Shown: positions 7,005-14,095, counted from the first letter of the stretch. The stretch: DNA of 64,000 nucleotides from Morganella morganii (GCF_019243775.1 NZ_CP069157.1:1240001-1304000); one strand, 5' to 3'. Notes: generated by a model not told the origin, from the letters alone. Made by a program: numbers and translations.

Positions 7005-8020
7005 TGAATTACCTGTTAACCGGCTTTGTCCAGAAAGATGCCCGGATACTGATGTTTAATCCGGGTGCGGAGATCGGTAATTTCCGGAACGGCACCCGTT
7101 ATGTTGTGAGCGTGGCGCCGCAGTGCATGAATGGTATTCCGTCCGGTCGTGTTCCGGCAGATGCGCAGCCGCTGCTGACAGATGAGCGGGTGCTTCGTTT
7201 CCTGGATAATCCCGCCGTGATAAAAGCCGCCGGCGGACTATCCGGATCCCGTCACTACGTTAAATCAGTTGGCTACTGCCAGATTAATGATCCGGAAAAC
7301 CCTTACCACCACCACGAACTGACCATGACCCGCCACAAAGATGGTTTTATCCGGACATGCTGGCACCATGACAACATCTTGCGGGCGGGTGATGTCCACC
7401 AGCAGCAGGCAGACGAAATTCTGTTACACAACCAACGGGCGTTTGTGGCACGCAGCATCTTTACCGATCTGCGGCTGCCGGCCGGTCATCTTCTTAATCC
7501 TTCCGATTTGTTCACCTGGTCGGTGATGCGCCGCGTCAGTGATCATCTTCCTGCCTTTATCAGCTCATACATCCTGATGCAGAAACCGGAGGAAGAGATA
7601 ACCGGCACCATGACAGAGCATTCCATTGTCCATCAATCGTGCTCACACAGCCGGATTGTTCAGGAAATCGTAGAGAAGATAAAGCCGGTCGTTGTTCTTA
7701 AAGTGGATCCTGAGCCGCCGCAAAGCTTTATGAAAATCCCGAAATATCAGCGCTGGGTGTGCCCGACGTATCTGCAATGGGTGAAAAAACAGCCGTGTTG
7801 TGTGTGCGGGCAGCAGGCAGACGACCCGCATCACATCATCGGTCATGGAGCTGGTGGTATGGGGACAAAGGCACACGACTACGAAGTTATCCCGCTGTGC
7901 CGTATTCACCATGACGAGTTACACCGCGATCCGACAGCATGGGAAGCAAAGTACGACAGCCAGAATGAGTTTATGGCGAAATGTTTACGCCGGGCATTCG
8001 GCCTCGGTGTTTTTGGTTAA
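7004..8020 (+). CDS. DUF968 family protein (HNH-like zinc domain)
   Basis: 338 residues, overlapping the KilA-N gene by one base. The C-terminal third holds the DUF968 signature: W-V-K-K-Q-P-C-C-V-C-G, then DDPHHIIGHGAGGMGTKAHD and IPLCRIHHDELH. Cys and His pairs are arranged like a zinc-bound HNH nuclease. The N-terminal 200 residues contain a His-rich stretch (PYHHHELTMTRHKDGF). The family sits just upstream of antiterminator Q in many lambdoid phages; recombination or nuclease roles are suspected, not shown. Confidence 0.82.
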   Translation: MNYLLTGFVQKDARILMFNPGAEIGNFRNGTRYVVSVAPQCMNGIPSGRVPADAQPLLTDERVLRFLDNPAVIKAAGGLSGSRHYVKSVGYCQINDPENPYHHHELTMTRHKDGFIRTCWHHDNILRAGDVHQQQADEILLHNQRAFVARSIFTDLRLPAGHLLNPSDLFTWSVMRRVSDHLPAFISSYILMQKPEEEITGTMTEHSIVHQSCSHSRIVQEIVEKIKPVVVLKVDPEPPQSFMKIPKYQRWVCPTYLQWVKKQPCCVCGQQADDPHHIIGHGAGGMGTKAHDYEVIPLCRIHHDELHRDPTAWEAKYDSQNEFMAKCLRRAFGLGVFG

Positions 8021-8050
8021 TGCGCTGTACGGAGCGCGGAGAGATAAACG

Positions 8051-8728
8051 ATGATTGAGCACGATTTGCAGTACCTGCGGGATATGGCGACTATCGCAAT
8101 GACTGACCACAGCAGCAGAACCAAAGGCCAGCTTGAAGCATTTGAGGGATTTGTATTGGGAAACACAACGCGCTACCCACGTAAAAAGCCCCGTGATATT
8201 ACCGTGAACGGCAGAAAGGTAAGCCGGGAAACCGAGGCGGTATCCTGCTGGTCAACACACTATTCCGTGTTACCGATGCCACCTATTGACCGGGTGGACT
8301 ATCAGAACTGTTCCTGGCGGCGGGCAATTATGGAATTGGATGAGGCAGAGCAGTCCTGGCTGCTGTATTGCTATGGTAAAGAATTGAAGTTCTCACACCA
8401 GACGGCTATCACCGCCTATGTATGGAGCGAAATGCAGGAACGGATTAAAGGCCGCCGGGTGTCAAAGAAAGTAAAAGAACGACTCAGGGCGCTGGTATGG
8501 CTGGCAGTGCAGGATTACACCATGAACAAAGACGGGTATTACTATCAGTCTGAGCTGGCCGAGCTGGTGGGGGTAGCTTCTGATAACTGGTGCAGAAACT
8601 ACAAAACACACTGGCAGGAACTGTTGCTTATCTGTAAAACCCTGGACTGCGGGGCATTACGGAAAATGAGAAACAACAGGCTGGAAATACGGCGCAAAAA
8701 TGTAGTTGGAACTTGCAAAAGTCAATAA
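8051..8728 (+). CDS. Q-like late antiterminator (DUF1133 type)
   Basis: 225 residues, last gene of the early-right operon and directly upstream of a terminator, the position of Q in lambda. The sequence (CSWRRAIMELDEAEQSWLLYCYG, then LRALVWLAVQDYTMNKDG) resembles the DUF1133 family annotated as Q-like antitermination proteins. It is basic at the C-terminus. It would let RNA polymerase read through terminators such as those at 8780 and 10357 into the lysis and structural genes. Assignment is by family resemblance and position. Confidence 0.7.
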   Translation: MIEHDLQYLRDMATIAMTDHSSRTKGQLEAFEGFVLGNTTRYPRKKPRDITVNGRKVSRETEAVSCWSTHYSVLPMPPIDRVDYQNCSWRRAIMELDEAEQSWLLYCYGKELKFSHQTAITAYVWSEMQERIKGRRVSKKVKERLRALVWLAVQDYTMNKDGYYYQSELAELVGVASDNWCRNYKTHWQELLLICKTLDCGALRKMRNNRLEIRRKNVVGTCKSQ

Positions 8729-8779
8729 TTTGAGCCATATTTAATGGTAATTTGATATGTTGTCATAATTGTATATAAA

Positions 8780-8801
8780 CCTCGCAATCGCGGGGTTTTT
8801 T
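8780..8801 (+). terminator. Terminator after the Q-like gene
   Basis: CCTCGC-AATC-GCGGGG forms a 6-bp hairpin (one G-U pair) followed by six T. It lies 50 nt after the Q-like stop, where lambda has tR'. It is a plausible target of late antitermination. Confidence 0.75.
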
Positions 8802-8835
8802 ATTGCCTAGAATAAACATAAGACTTGCTGTTACG

Positions 8836-8880
8836 TTTGGTCAGAGTTACATGTGTATTTATGCACAATAACTGACCAAA
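8836..8880 (+). repeat. Hairpin upstream of the 64-aa gene
   Basis: TTTGGTCAG at 8836-8844 pairs with CTGACCAAA at 8872-8880. An inner TGTG/CACA pairing sits within the 27-nt loop. It lies 13 nt before the next start codon. It could control translation of the small gene or be an operator. Confidence 0.45.
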
Positions 8881-8893
8881 GGTATAAAATACC

Positions 8894-9088
8894 ATGTTAA
8901 AACAGAAAGATATGACAACAGCAGCGGCTTGTTTTTTTGAGGTGTTACCGGAGGGGGTTTTCTCCGTCAGCGATGCGGCTGCCTTGTCAGGGCTTTCCCT
9001 GCCGCGTTGCCAACTTCTTCTTACTCAGTTCAGCCTTGCCGGTCTTTTGAAAGACTGCGGCAACGGTGAACGGTTCAGACGACTTTAA
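8894..9088 (+). CDS. Small HTH-like phage protein
   Basis: 64 residues. Residues 23-52 (FSVSDAAALSGLSLPRCQLLLTQFSLAGLL) look like a compact helix-turn-helix or a replication-terminator-like winged helix. The upstream region holds a strong hairpin instead of a clear Shine-Dalgarno. Gene order (Q-like gene, small HTH, structured RNA, methyltransferase) is common in lambdoid prophages. No named family. Confidence 0.5.
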   Translation: MLKQKDMTTAAACFFEVLPEGVFSVSDAAALSGLSLPRCQLLLTQFSLAGLLKDCGNGERFRRL

Positions 9089-9097
9089 ACTGTGAAA

Positions 9098-9226
9098 TGG
9101 GCGGCTGGTGGGTGTTGGTAGCACCTTCCCAGCCATTCACCCGTTATAGCGATCACGGATAAACCAAGGCCCACTGCTTGTGTGCACAAAGCAAAGGGAG
9201 CTTAACAAAAAAGGTTACCCGGATCT
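9098..9226 (+). ncRNA. Candidate structured RNA between small HTH gene and methyltransferase
   Basis: GGCTGG at about 9104 pairs with CCAGCC near 9134, with an inner GGTG/CACC helix inside it. A second block (GCCCACTGCTTGTG to AAAGCAAAGGGAGC, about 9168-9201) can also fold. No ORF covers it. It may be a small phage RNA such as a C4-type antisense RNA, or a leader controlling the methyltransferase at 9227. I could not run covariance models, so the class is a guess. Confidence 0.35.
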
Positions 9227-10285
9227 ATGAAAAACACTGTTAATTTAAACAGTATTAATTTAGTCAACGACGACTCACTCAGCTATATCAGAACCCTCCC
9301 GGACAATTGCATTGATTTAATCGCCACTGACCCTCCGTATTTTCAGGTAAAAACATGTGCCTGGGATAACCAGTGGCCGGACGTTTCTGCTTATCTTTCC
9401 TGGCTGGACGAAATGTTGGCAGAGTTCTGGCGGGTACTGAAACCAAACGGCAGCCTGTACCTGTTTTGTGGTTCACGTCTGGCCTCAGATACAGAAATGC
9501 TGTTACGGGAGAGGTTCAGCGTTCTCAGCCATATCATATGGGCGAAACCTTCCGGACCGTGGCGGCGGCAAAACAAAGAAAGCCTGCGTTGTTTTTTCCC
9601 GTCTACTGAGCGGATCCTGTTTGCAGAGCATTATCAGGGACCGGTAAAAGGAAAAGGCAGTGAGTACCACCAGCGGCGGGATGAACTGAAGAAAAATGTG
9701 TTTACCCCGCTGATTGAGTATTTCCGGCAGGCGCGTGATGCATTGGGTATCACGGCAAAAGAAATTGACCAGGCAACCGGCAAGCAGATGTCTTCACACT
9801 GGTTCGGGTACAGTCAGTGGCAGTTACCGAATGAAGCAGATTACCGGAAATTACAGGCACTTTTTCAGCGGACAGCTGCAGAGTGTCAGCGAAATAACCC
9901 GTTATACCGTGAACATAATGATCTGGTCAGTGAGCAACATACACTCAGGCGTGAATATCACAAACTGGCAGATCGGTATTCGCTGTTACGTCGTTACTTT
10001 ACGGTATCAGTTGATGTGCCTTATACCGATGTGTGGACTTTCCCGCCGGTTCAGTATTATCCCGGAAAGCACCCCTGTGAAAAACCGGCCACAATGATGG
10101 AGCACATCATAAAAGCCAGCAGCCGTGAAGGTGATTTGGTCGCTGATTTCTTTATGGGGTCCGGAGCGACACTGAAAGCCGCACTGAAGCACAATCGCCG
10201 CGTTCTGGGTGTGGAGATGGAAGCGGAGCGGTTTGAGCAGACGAAGACTGAAATAGTATTGCCAGGTCTTGAAAGTTTCACGTGA
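9227..10285 (+). CDS. Second phage DNA methyltransferase (beta class)
   Basis: 352 residues. Motif IV DPPY at residues 35-38, motif I DFFMGSGATLKAA near residue 316, and HPCEKP (motif X-like) shortly before it. This is the beta-class order. The central section (residues 140-260) is long, helical and Gln/Arg-rich and would be the target-recognition domain. It differs strongly from the enzyme at 4075, so it probably has another target sequence. No restriction partner is near. It lies between Q and lysis genes, so expression is likely late. Confidence 0.87.
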   Translation: MKNTVNLNSINLVNDDSLSYIRTLPDNCIDLIATDPPYFQVKTCAWDNQWPDVSAYLSWLDEMLAEFWRVLKPNGSLYLFCGSRLASDTEMLLRERFSVLSHIIWAKPSGPWRRQNKESLRCFFPSTERILFAEHYQGPVKGKGSEYHQRRDELKKNVFTPLIEYFRQARDALGITAKEIDQATGKQMSSHWFGYSQWQLPNEADYRKLQALFQRTAAECQRNNPLYREHNDLVSEQHTLRREYHKLADRYSLLRRYFTVSVDVPYTDVWTFPPVQYYPGKHPCEKPATMMEHIIKASSREGDLVADFFMGSGATLKAALKHNRRVLGVEMEAERFEQTKTEIVLPGLESFT

Positions 10286-10356
10286 AAACACTACATCTGT
10301 AGTGCGCTGCTATAGTGTGATTAAACGTGGATTAAAGTACCGAAACAGTAGCGCAG

Positions 10357-10379
10357 GCCTCACTTCGGTGGGGCTTTTT
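10357..10379 (+). terminator. Terminator after second methyltransferase
   Basis: GCCTCAC-TTCG-GTGGGGC hairpin with a UUCG tetraloop and five T. It separates the methyltransferase from the AT-rich moron at 10508 and would need antitermination for late transcription. Confidence 0.8.
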
Positions 10380-10507
10380 ATCTGATTTATCAGAGTGTAG
10401 AGTCGTTATTTATAAAACTAGCAAATAAAGTGTAATGTTACTAATATGAGTTCAATTACTATATATCAGCGTTTTTTTTATAATTGATTTCGTATAAGGT
10501 GACAAAA

Positions 10508-11503
10508 ATGAATTTTTTACCTACATCTGATTATATGAATAATACTTTTGATAAAAAAATCCCTGTAGGTATTAGTGCTTGCTTATTGGGTAATAGTGTT
10601 AGATTTGATGGTGGACATAAGCGCTTTCACTTTGCAGTTGATGAGTTATCAGATTATTTCGAATACCAATCAGCATGCCCTGAGATGGCGATTGGTTTGC
10701 CTGCACCCAGACCTGCATTGAGGTTGGTTAAGTCTGAAGAAAAGAACGTTATACTCAAATTCAGTGATGGACGGGAAGGTGATTTAACTCAAAAAATGGT
10801 GGATTTCTCTACTGAATATCTGAGCAAAACTATTAATTTATCCGGTTATATTGTTTGTAAAAACTCACCTAGTTGTGGTTTGGAAAGAGTTCGGGTATAT
10901 GATTCTGTAGGTAATGGCAATAAAAAGTCTGGAATCGGCCTTTTTACTGAGAAATTACTAAAAGCGATGCCGTGGTTGCCGGTTGAGGAAGATGGCAGGT
11001 TAAGTGACCCTCATATTCGGGAAAATTTTATTATACGGGTGTTTGCTCTTCATGAACTGAATGAACTAAAGCAAAAATCATTAAATCGTCGCTCATTAAT
11101 GGATTTTCATGCCCGATACAAACTCCTTTTACTTGCACACTCTCAGCCTCTTTATAGAGAATTAGGCCGTCTCGTTGCTAATAACAAAGAATGGAATTCA
11201 ATAGAATCATTTTTTATAGAGTATCGAAATAAATTCATGAAACTATTGCAAAATCAAGCAACACGACGCAATCACACTAATGTGCTTATGCATATCCAAG
11301 GTTATTTTAAACGCTATTTAACATCAAACCAAAGACAGGCATTAAGTAAATTAATTTTAGAATATCGTCAGGGAATACAGCCTTTATTGGCGCCATTGAC
11401 ATTAATAACGCACTATTTATCTGAGTATCCTGATAACTACCTGAATAAACAAAGGTATTTTAACCCTTACCCTCAATCATTAAGATTGCGTTATGGGTTG
11501 TGA
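10508..11503 (+). CDS. TudS-like (DUF523) plus YbgA-like (DUF1722) protein, prophage moron
   Basis: 331 residues from ATG 10508, with AAGGTG 6 nt upstream. Residues 18-160 match DUF523/TudS: GISACLLG (Cys25), VRFDGG, ACPE (Cys57), GLPAPRPALRLV, and KNSPSCG (Cys117, Cys123). In TudS three Cys hold a [4Fe-4S] cluster for removing sulfur from 2-thiouracil. Residues about 187-325 match DUF1722/YbgA (LMDFHARYKLLLLAHSQPLYRELGRLVA). The gene is visibly AT-rich, flanked by terminators and unrelated to its phage neighbours, so it looks acquired. Chromosomal fusions of this kind usually sit near photolyase genes. Its role in the lysogen is unknown. Confidence 0.85.
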   Translation: MNFLPTSDYMNNTFDKKIPVGISACLLGNSVRFDGGHKRFHFAVDELSDYFEYQSACPEMAIGLPAPRPALRLVKSEEKNVILKFSDGREGDLTQKMVDFSTEYLSKTINLSGYIVCKNSPSCGLERVRVYDSVGNGNKKSGIGLFTEKLLKAMPWLPVEEDGRLSDPHIRENFIIRVFALHELNELKQKSLNRRSLMDFHARYKLLLLAHSQPLYRELGRLVANNKEWNSIESFFIEYRNKFMKLLQNQATRRNHTNVLMHIQGYFKRYLTSNQRQALSKLILEYRQGIQPLLAPLTLITHYLSEYPDNYLNKQRYFNPYPQSLRLRYGL

Positions 11504-11589
11504 TATTAAAAATAATACTCTGGTGTTTTGAGAGCGGTTCATATATTCGGCTATTCTTGCTATGAGGCTCTGGTAGCGCAGGGCAGTCC

Positions 11590-11615
11590 GGCTGAACTAA
11601 ATCAGCCTCTCTTTT
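11590..11615 (+). terminator. Terminator of the TudS/YbgA-like moron
   Basis: GGCTGA-ACTAAA-TCAGCC hairpin followed by TCTCTTTT, 87 nt after the moron stop codon. Confidence 0.7.
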
Positions 11616-11622
11616 CAGGCAC

Positions 11623-11651
11623 AAAAAAAAGCCGGTTTGGGAATAACCGGC
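11623..11651 (-). terminator. Leftward terminator facing the moron terminator
   Basis: GCCGGTT at 11631-11637 pairs with AACCGGC at 11645-11651. Eight A at 11623-11630 give a T-run on the minus strand. It implies a leftward transcript from 11.65-12.0 kb. Confidence 0.7.
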
Positions 11652-11809
11652 ATAAAGAATAAACGACATTATTTTCATATAAATTCAGGTTTTTGTTACC
11701 TTTCGATTATAACCTAAAAATACGCATTTATCCGTAATAGGCTTGAAAAACGATTAAACATGCGAATGTGTCTTTTATAGACTTATCTATCAGATATTTA
11801 TTGTGTGAA

Positions 11810-11962
11810 TTAAAAGTAATACGTATTACAAAGGTCGCTCAGTGCGGCCTTTTTCATATACGCCTCCACAGTATCAATCATCTCGTTATCACTTAACACA
11901 AGAGCTGTGTGCGGCTTTTTACCATTAGCAACAATAAGAGCATTGGAATACGACAGGCTCAT
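11810..11962 (-). CDS. Possible small minus-strand gene (50 aa)
   Basis: An ORF of 50 codons reading toward the leftward terminator at 11623-11651. It starts at ATG 11962 with only a weak TTAGGTA upstream; an internal ATG at 11857-11855 has a strong GGAGG. The sequence (ANGKKPHTALVLSDNEMIDTVEAYMKK) looks moderately protein-like. Support is the matching terminator and orientation; no family recognised. Confidence 0.3.
   Translation of the reverse strand: MSLSYSNALIVANGKKPHTALVLSDNEMIDTVEAYMKKAALSDLCNTYYF
11830..11854 (+). terminator. Rho-independent terminator in lysis leader
   Basis: GGTCGC-TCAGT-GCGGCC hairpin with flanking AAA and TTTTT. The T-run lies on the plus strand. Confidence 0.6.
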
Positions 11963-12029
11963 TACCTAATCCGTATTCGGCCACAGTGCTCTTTTTATTG
12001 CTTTCCCGCCGCTGGCGGGATTATCCGAA

Positions 12030-12088
12030 TAATGCCGCAGCCACCTCACTTTAACCGTCTGTAACAATATAAACCGGTTGCGGCATTA
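12030..12088. repeat. 13-bp inverted repeat before holin
   Basis: TAATGCCGCAGCC at 12030-12042 and GGTTGCGGCATTA at 12076-12088 pair with a single mismatch across a 33-nt loop. It ends 41 bp before the holin start and could regulate lysis gene expression. Confidence 0.5.
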
Positions 12089-12129
12089 CCCTATCACTCA
12101 ACATACGGAACACTCCGCAGGGGGTGGAT

Positions 12130-12321
12130 ATGCGCATGCCTGACAAATATTCCAGCCCTACAGCATACGCCTGGGGACTTATAACCTCTGCTTTTGGCGT
12201 TTTATCTCTGGACCAGTGGGCTATTGTTGCCGGGATCATCTGTACTGTCGGGACGTTCCTGGTGAACTGGTATTACAAACGGAAAGAATTCCAACTGAAA
12301 GCCGGAGAACATCATGAATAA
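12130..12321 (+). CDS. Class II holin (S21/pinholin-like) with dual start
   Basis: 63 residues from ATG 12130, which has AGGGGG just upstream. A second ATG two codons later (MRMPDK) gives the dual-start pattern by which S21 (MKSMDK) and lambda S (MKMPEK) make holin and antiholin. Two membrane segments follow, residues about 11-29 and 30-49, then a basic tail (YYKRKEF). Two-segment holins of this type make small pinholes that depolarise the membrane, which fits the SAR endolysin next door. It overlaps that gene by 8 nt. Confidence 0.85.
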   Translation: MRMPDKYSSPTAYAWGLITSAFGVLSLDQWAIVAGIICTVGTFLVNWYYKRKEFQLKAGEHHE

Positions 12322-12790
12322 CCGATTATTTAAAAAAGTCATGGCCGCTTGTGCCGCCGGGGCGATTGCCGGAGCGCTGGTGCTGATCCCCGCGTATGAG
12401 GGTGTTGAGTACAAACCTTACCGTGATGTGGCCGGAGTGCTCACCGTATGTTATGGCCATACCGGCAGTGATATTCAGCCCGGCAAGTTGTACACGGATG
12501 CTGAATGTAAGGCGCTGCTGCATGACGACCTGACGAAAGTCCGGCGCGCGATTGACCCGATGATCAAAGTACCGATTGATGACAATACCCGGGCGGCCAT
12601 CTATTCATTTGCATATAACACCGGAACCGGTGCGTTCTCGCGTTCGACAATGCTGCGGAAACTCAATGCCGGTGATATCGCGGGTGCCTGTGACGAAATG
12701 AAACGCTGGACATTTGCCGGTGGTAAGCAGTGGCAGGGTCTGATTAACCGGCGCGAAACGGAGAAAGCGGTATGCCACGGAACCCTTTAA
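12314..12790 (+). CDS. SAR endolysin (R21/P1-type lysozyme)
   Basis: 158 residues. The catalytic triad spacing Glu-8-Asp-5-Thr is present as Glu29, Asp38 and Thr44 ([20 protein letters not shown]). The N-terminus, two Lys then a weakly hydrophobic Ala/Gly-rich segment at residues 9-26 ([17 protein letters not shown]), is a signal-anchor-release sequence. The enzyme is exported by Sec, held inactive in the membrane, and freed when the pinholin collapses the potential. A Cys at residue 13 sits inside the SAR segment, as in P1 Lyz and unlike R21. Other Cys are at 46 and further downstream. Confidence 0.92.
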   Translation: MNNRLFKKVMAACAAGAIAGALVLIPAYEGVEYKPYRDVAGVLTVCYGHTGSDIQPGKLYTDAECKALLHDDLTKVRRAIDPMIKVPIDDNTRAAIYSFAYNTGTGAFSRSTMLRKLNAGDIAGACDEMKRWTFAGGKQWQGLINRRETEKAVCHGTL

Positions 12791-12930
12791 CACTGATCAT
12801 CATTGCTATCATCCTGCTGACTACTGCTCTGTTGGCGGGTTGTTATCTGTATTCACTCCCGAATCACTGTAAGCCGCTGCCGGGTAACCCGCTGGACGGC
12901 GTGATCCATTATGAGTGTGAAGCGCTATGA
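12772..12930 (+). CDS. Small membrane or lipoprotein in lysis cassette (52 aa)
   Basis: Overlaps the endolysin end and the Rz start. A hydrophobic segment (residues 7-22, [16 protein letters not shown]) ends in a lipobox-like LLAGC with Cys24. The mature part is short and contains Pro and two further Cys. The ATG overlap and operon position support it. It may be a lipoprotein or a type II membrane peptide; lambdoid phages often encode such a gene here without known function. Confidence 0.6.
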   Translation: MPRNPLTLIIIAIILLTTALLAGCYLYSLPNHCKPLPGNPLDGVIHYECEAL

Positions 12931-13454
12931 AAAGGGTAATCACTGTATTACTCAACGGCTGGGTGTGGGCTGTCGTGTTCTTTGGTCTGTGGATGTTCAG
13001 CATGCTGTCAGCCGAACAAACGGAAGGCCAACACAAGGACAAGGTTATCACTGACCAGCAAAAGGTGATTGATAACGCCTACACCAGTATCGAAATCTTT
13101 GATCGCGTGGCCGCGGCGAACGCCAACCGTAATATGCGCGCCGATGCTCAATCACAGGAGAAGCAGATTGAATACCGCACAATCATCCGGAAAGAGGCTA
13201 CCTGCAATTTGTATATTCCTCAGCCTGTTTCTGACGGGTTGCTCAGCCACGTCTACACCATCCGTGAATCAGCAATGCGTTCCGCTCCCGGCATCACTGA
13301 CACAACCGGTACTGGCACCACTGCCACTCGCCGCCTGACATATTGCCAGGCGGTTGAATGGATAGAGCCACTACTGACCGCACTGGATAAGGCGAACGGG
13401 CAGTTAATGGATATCCGGAAAGCGGATACAGAGCGAAGCGGGAAGCCAAGATAA
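12927..13454 (+). CDS. Rz: Rz-like inner-membrane spanin
   Basis: 175 residues; starts in an ATGA overlap with the small upstream gene. One N-terminal membrane segment (residues 5-28, VITVLLNGWVWAVVFFGLWMF) is followed by a periplasmic helical region rich in Gln, Lys and Asp (HKDKVITDQQKVIDNAY). This is the i-spanin layout. It would pair with the Rz1 lipoprotein encoded inside it to fuse inner and outer membranes after murein loss. Confidence 0.82.
   Translation: MKRVITVLLNGWVWAVVFFGLWMFSMLSAEQTEGQHKDKVITDQQKVIDNAYTSIEIFDRVAAANANRNMRADAQSQEKQIEYRTIIRKEATCNLYIPQPVSDGLLSHVYTIRESAMRSAPGITDTTGTGTTATRRLTYCQAVEWIEPLLTALDKANGQLMDIRKADTERSGKPR
13144..13338 (+). CDS. Rz1: Rz1-like outer-membrane spanin lipoprotein, nested in Rz
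   Basis: 64 residues in the +1 frame of Rz. The likely start is ATG 13144. A basic N-terminus and hydrophobic segment (CIFLSLFL, residues 23-30) end in lipobox LTGC with Cys33. The mature 32 residues contain six Pro (for example VPLPASL and APLPLA), as in lambda Rz1. Nested out-of-frame placement is the lambda arrangement. The upstream ribosome site is weak, as is common for nested Rz1 genes. Confidence 0.8.
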   Translation: MLNHRRSRLNTAQSSGKRLPAICIFLSLFLTGCSATSTPSVNQQCVPLPASLTQPVLAPLPLAA

Positions 13455-13492
13455 GCGGGCGATGCGGGAGATTGAGGCGGAGAGGGTGAAGT

Positions 13493-13518
13493 AAAAAAAA
13501 GCCCCCATGACGAGGGGC
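13493..13518 (-). terminator. Leftward terminator after Rz
   Basis: GCCCC/GGGGC stem with eight A on the plus strand (T-run on minus). It would block leftward transcription into Rz/Rz1. Confidence 0.65.
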
Positions 13519-13606
13519 ACATATAAAAGACTCAGGAAATGTTTATTGTGATTTTCGTGTTGAGTATATCCCCGATAATTCCGTAATTTCAATATGCGGA
13601 ACAAAT

Positions 13607-13631
13607 AAAAAATGCCCTGTAAGAACAGGGC
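13607..13631 (-). terminator. Second leftward terminator
   Basis: GCCCTG-TAAGAA-CAGGGC perfect 6-bp hairpin with A6 on its left, giving T6 on the minus strand. Confidence 0.65.
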
Positions 13632-13752
13632 AAGTAAGCAATCGACAAAGAATATTTACTCTAACTACGATGCTCAATATACAGGCAATTTTGCGGGCGA
13701 ATCAATAGAGCCTCGCTAAATAGCGGAGCATTTTATTACCAGAGGAAAAGCT

Positions 13753-13938
13753 ATGTTTAAACATGAATTAGGTCAGGTTGTGCAGGTCACCATCAGCGGT
13801 GAAGAAGGTCATGTGAAAGCCCGTGCTGAATATCATAACGGCCCGAATCAGTATCTCATTCATTATCTGGCAGCGGATGGACGTGGGACTGATGGCTGGT
13901 TTGAGGAAGGTGAGCTGTCCCCGGCAGAACAACAATAA
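13753..13938 (+). CDS. Small conserved-looking phage protein
   Basis: 61 residues. GAGGAAAAG precedes the ATG. The sequence (GQVVQVTISGEEGHVKARAEY, then YLIHYLAADGRGTDGWFEEGEL) looks like a small beta-barrel, similar in style to KOW/SH3-like phage proteins. It stands alone between lysis genes and the cos region with its own terminator. No named family. Confidence 0.6.
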   Translation: MFKHELGQVVQVTISGEEGHVKARAEYHNGPNQYLIHYLAADGRGTDGWFEEGELSPAEQQ

Positions 13939-13946
13939 CCCATCAC

Positions 13947-13973
13947 AAAGCCTGCTCACTGAGTGGGCTTTTT
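13947..13973 (+). terminator. Terminator after 61-aa gene
   Basis: AAGCC (13948-13952) and GGCTT (13966-13970) flank a CAC/GTG inner stem, followed by TTTT. Confidence 0.6.
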
Positions 13974-14059
13974 AATTGGTTACGGAGAAATTAGCGTGAA
14001 CCTTATAACCCATTGTTTATATGTGTGCTTGTGAAAAGGTACTCCCGGAGGGGTACCCT

Positions 14060-14095
14060 TACCACGGGGCGGCGGCATCGCGGGAAACGGCTCAT
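14060..14095. other. Lambda-like cos site (cosN)
   Basis: ACGGGGCGGCGGCATCGCGG at 14064-14083 matches the lambda cosN sequence (ACGGGGCGGCGACCTCGCGG) at all but three positions. By analogy the 12-base cohesive end would be GGGCGGCGGCAT, 14067-14078. It lies 180 bp upstream of the terminase small subunit, the same relation as cos to Nu1 in lambda. The terminase large subunit is also of the lambda gpA family. The match is seen directly; cutting positions are inferred. Confidence 0.8.

Larger units (their letters stand above)
11504..12129. other. 620-bp noncoding spacer before lysis genes
   Basis: The spacer holds facing terminators at 11590-11615 (plus) and 11623-11651 (minus), a plus-strand terminator at 11830-11854, a possible minus-strand small ORF (11810-11962), a CCCGCC/GGCGGG hairpin at about 12006-12019, and a 13-bp inverted repeat at 12030-12088. 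No larger gene is visible. It bounds the moron at 10508 from the lysis cassette. Confidence 0.6.
13455..13752. other. Noncoding spacer after lysis genes
   Basis: About 300 bp with two leftward-facing terminators (13493-13518 and 13607-13631) and a CTCGCTA/TAGCGGAG hairpin at 13712-13728. The leftward terminators imply antisense transcripts entering the lysis region from the right, but I see no convincing minus-strand gene. Confidence 0.5.

Noticed and set aside
11566..11616. Possible tRNA or tRNA-like element (GAGGCT...AGCCTC)
   Set aside because: Too short, no T-loop or anticodon arm; the inner hairpin with T-run explains it as a terminator.
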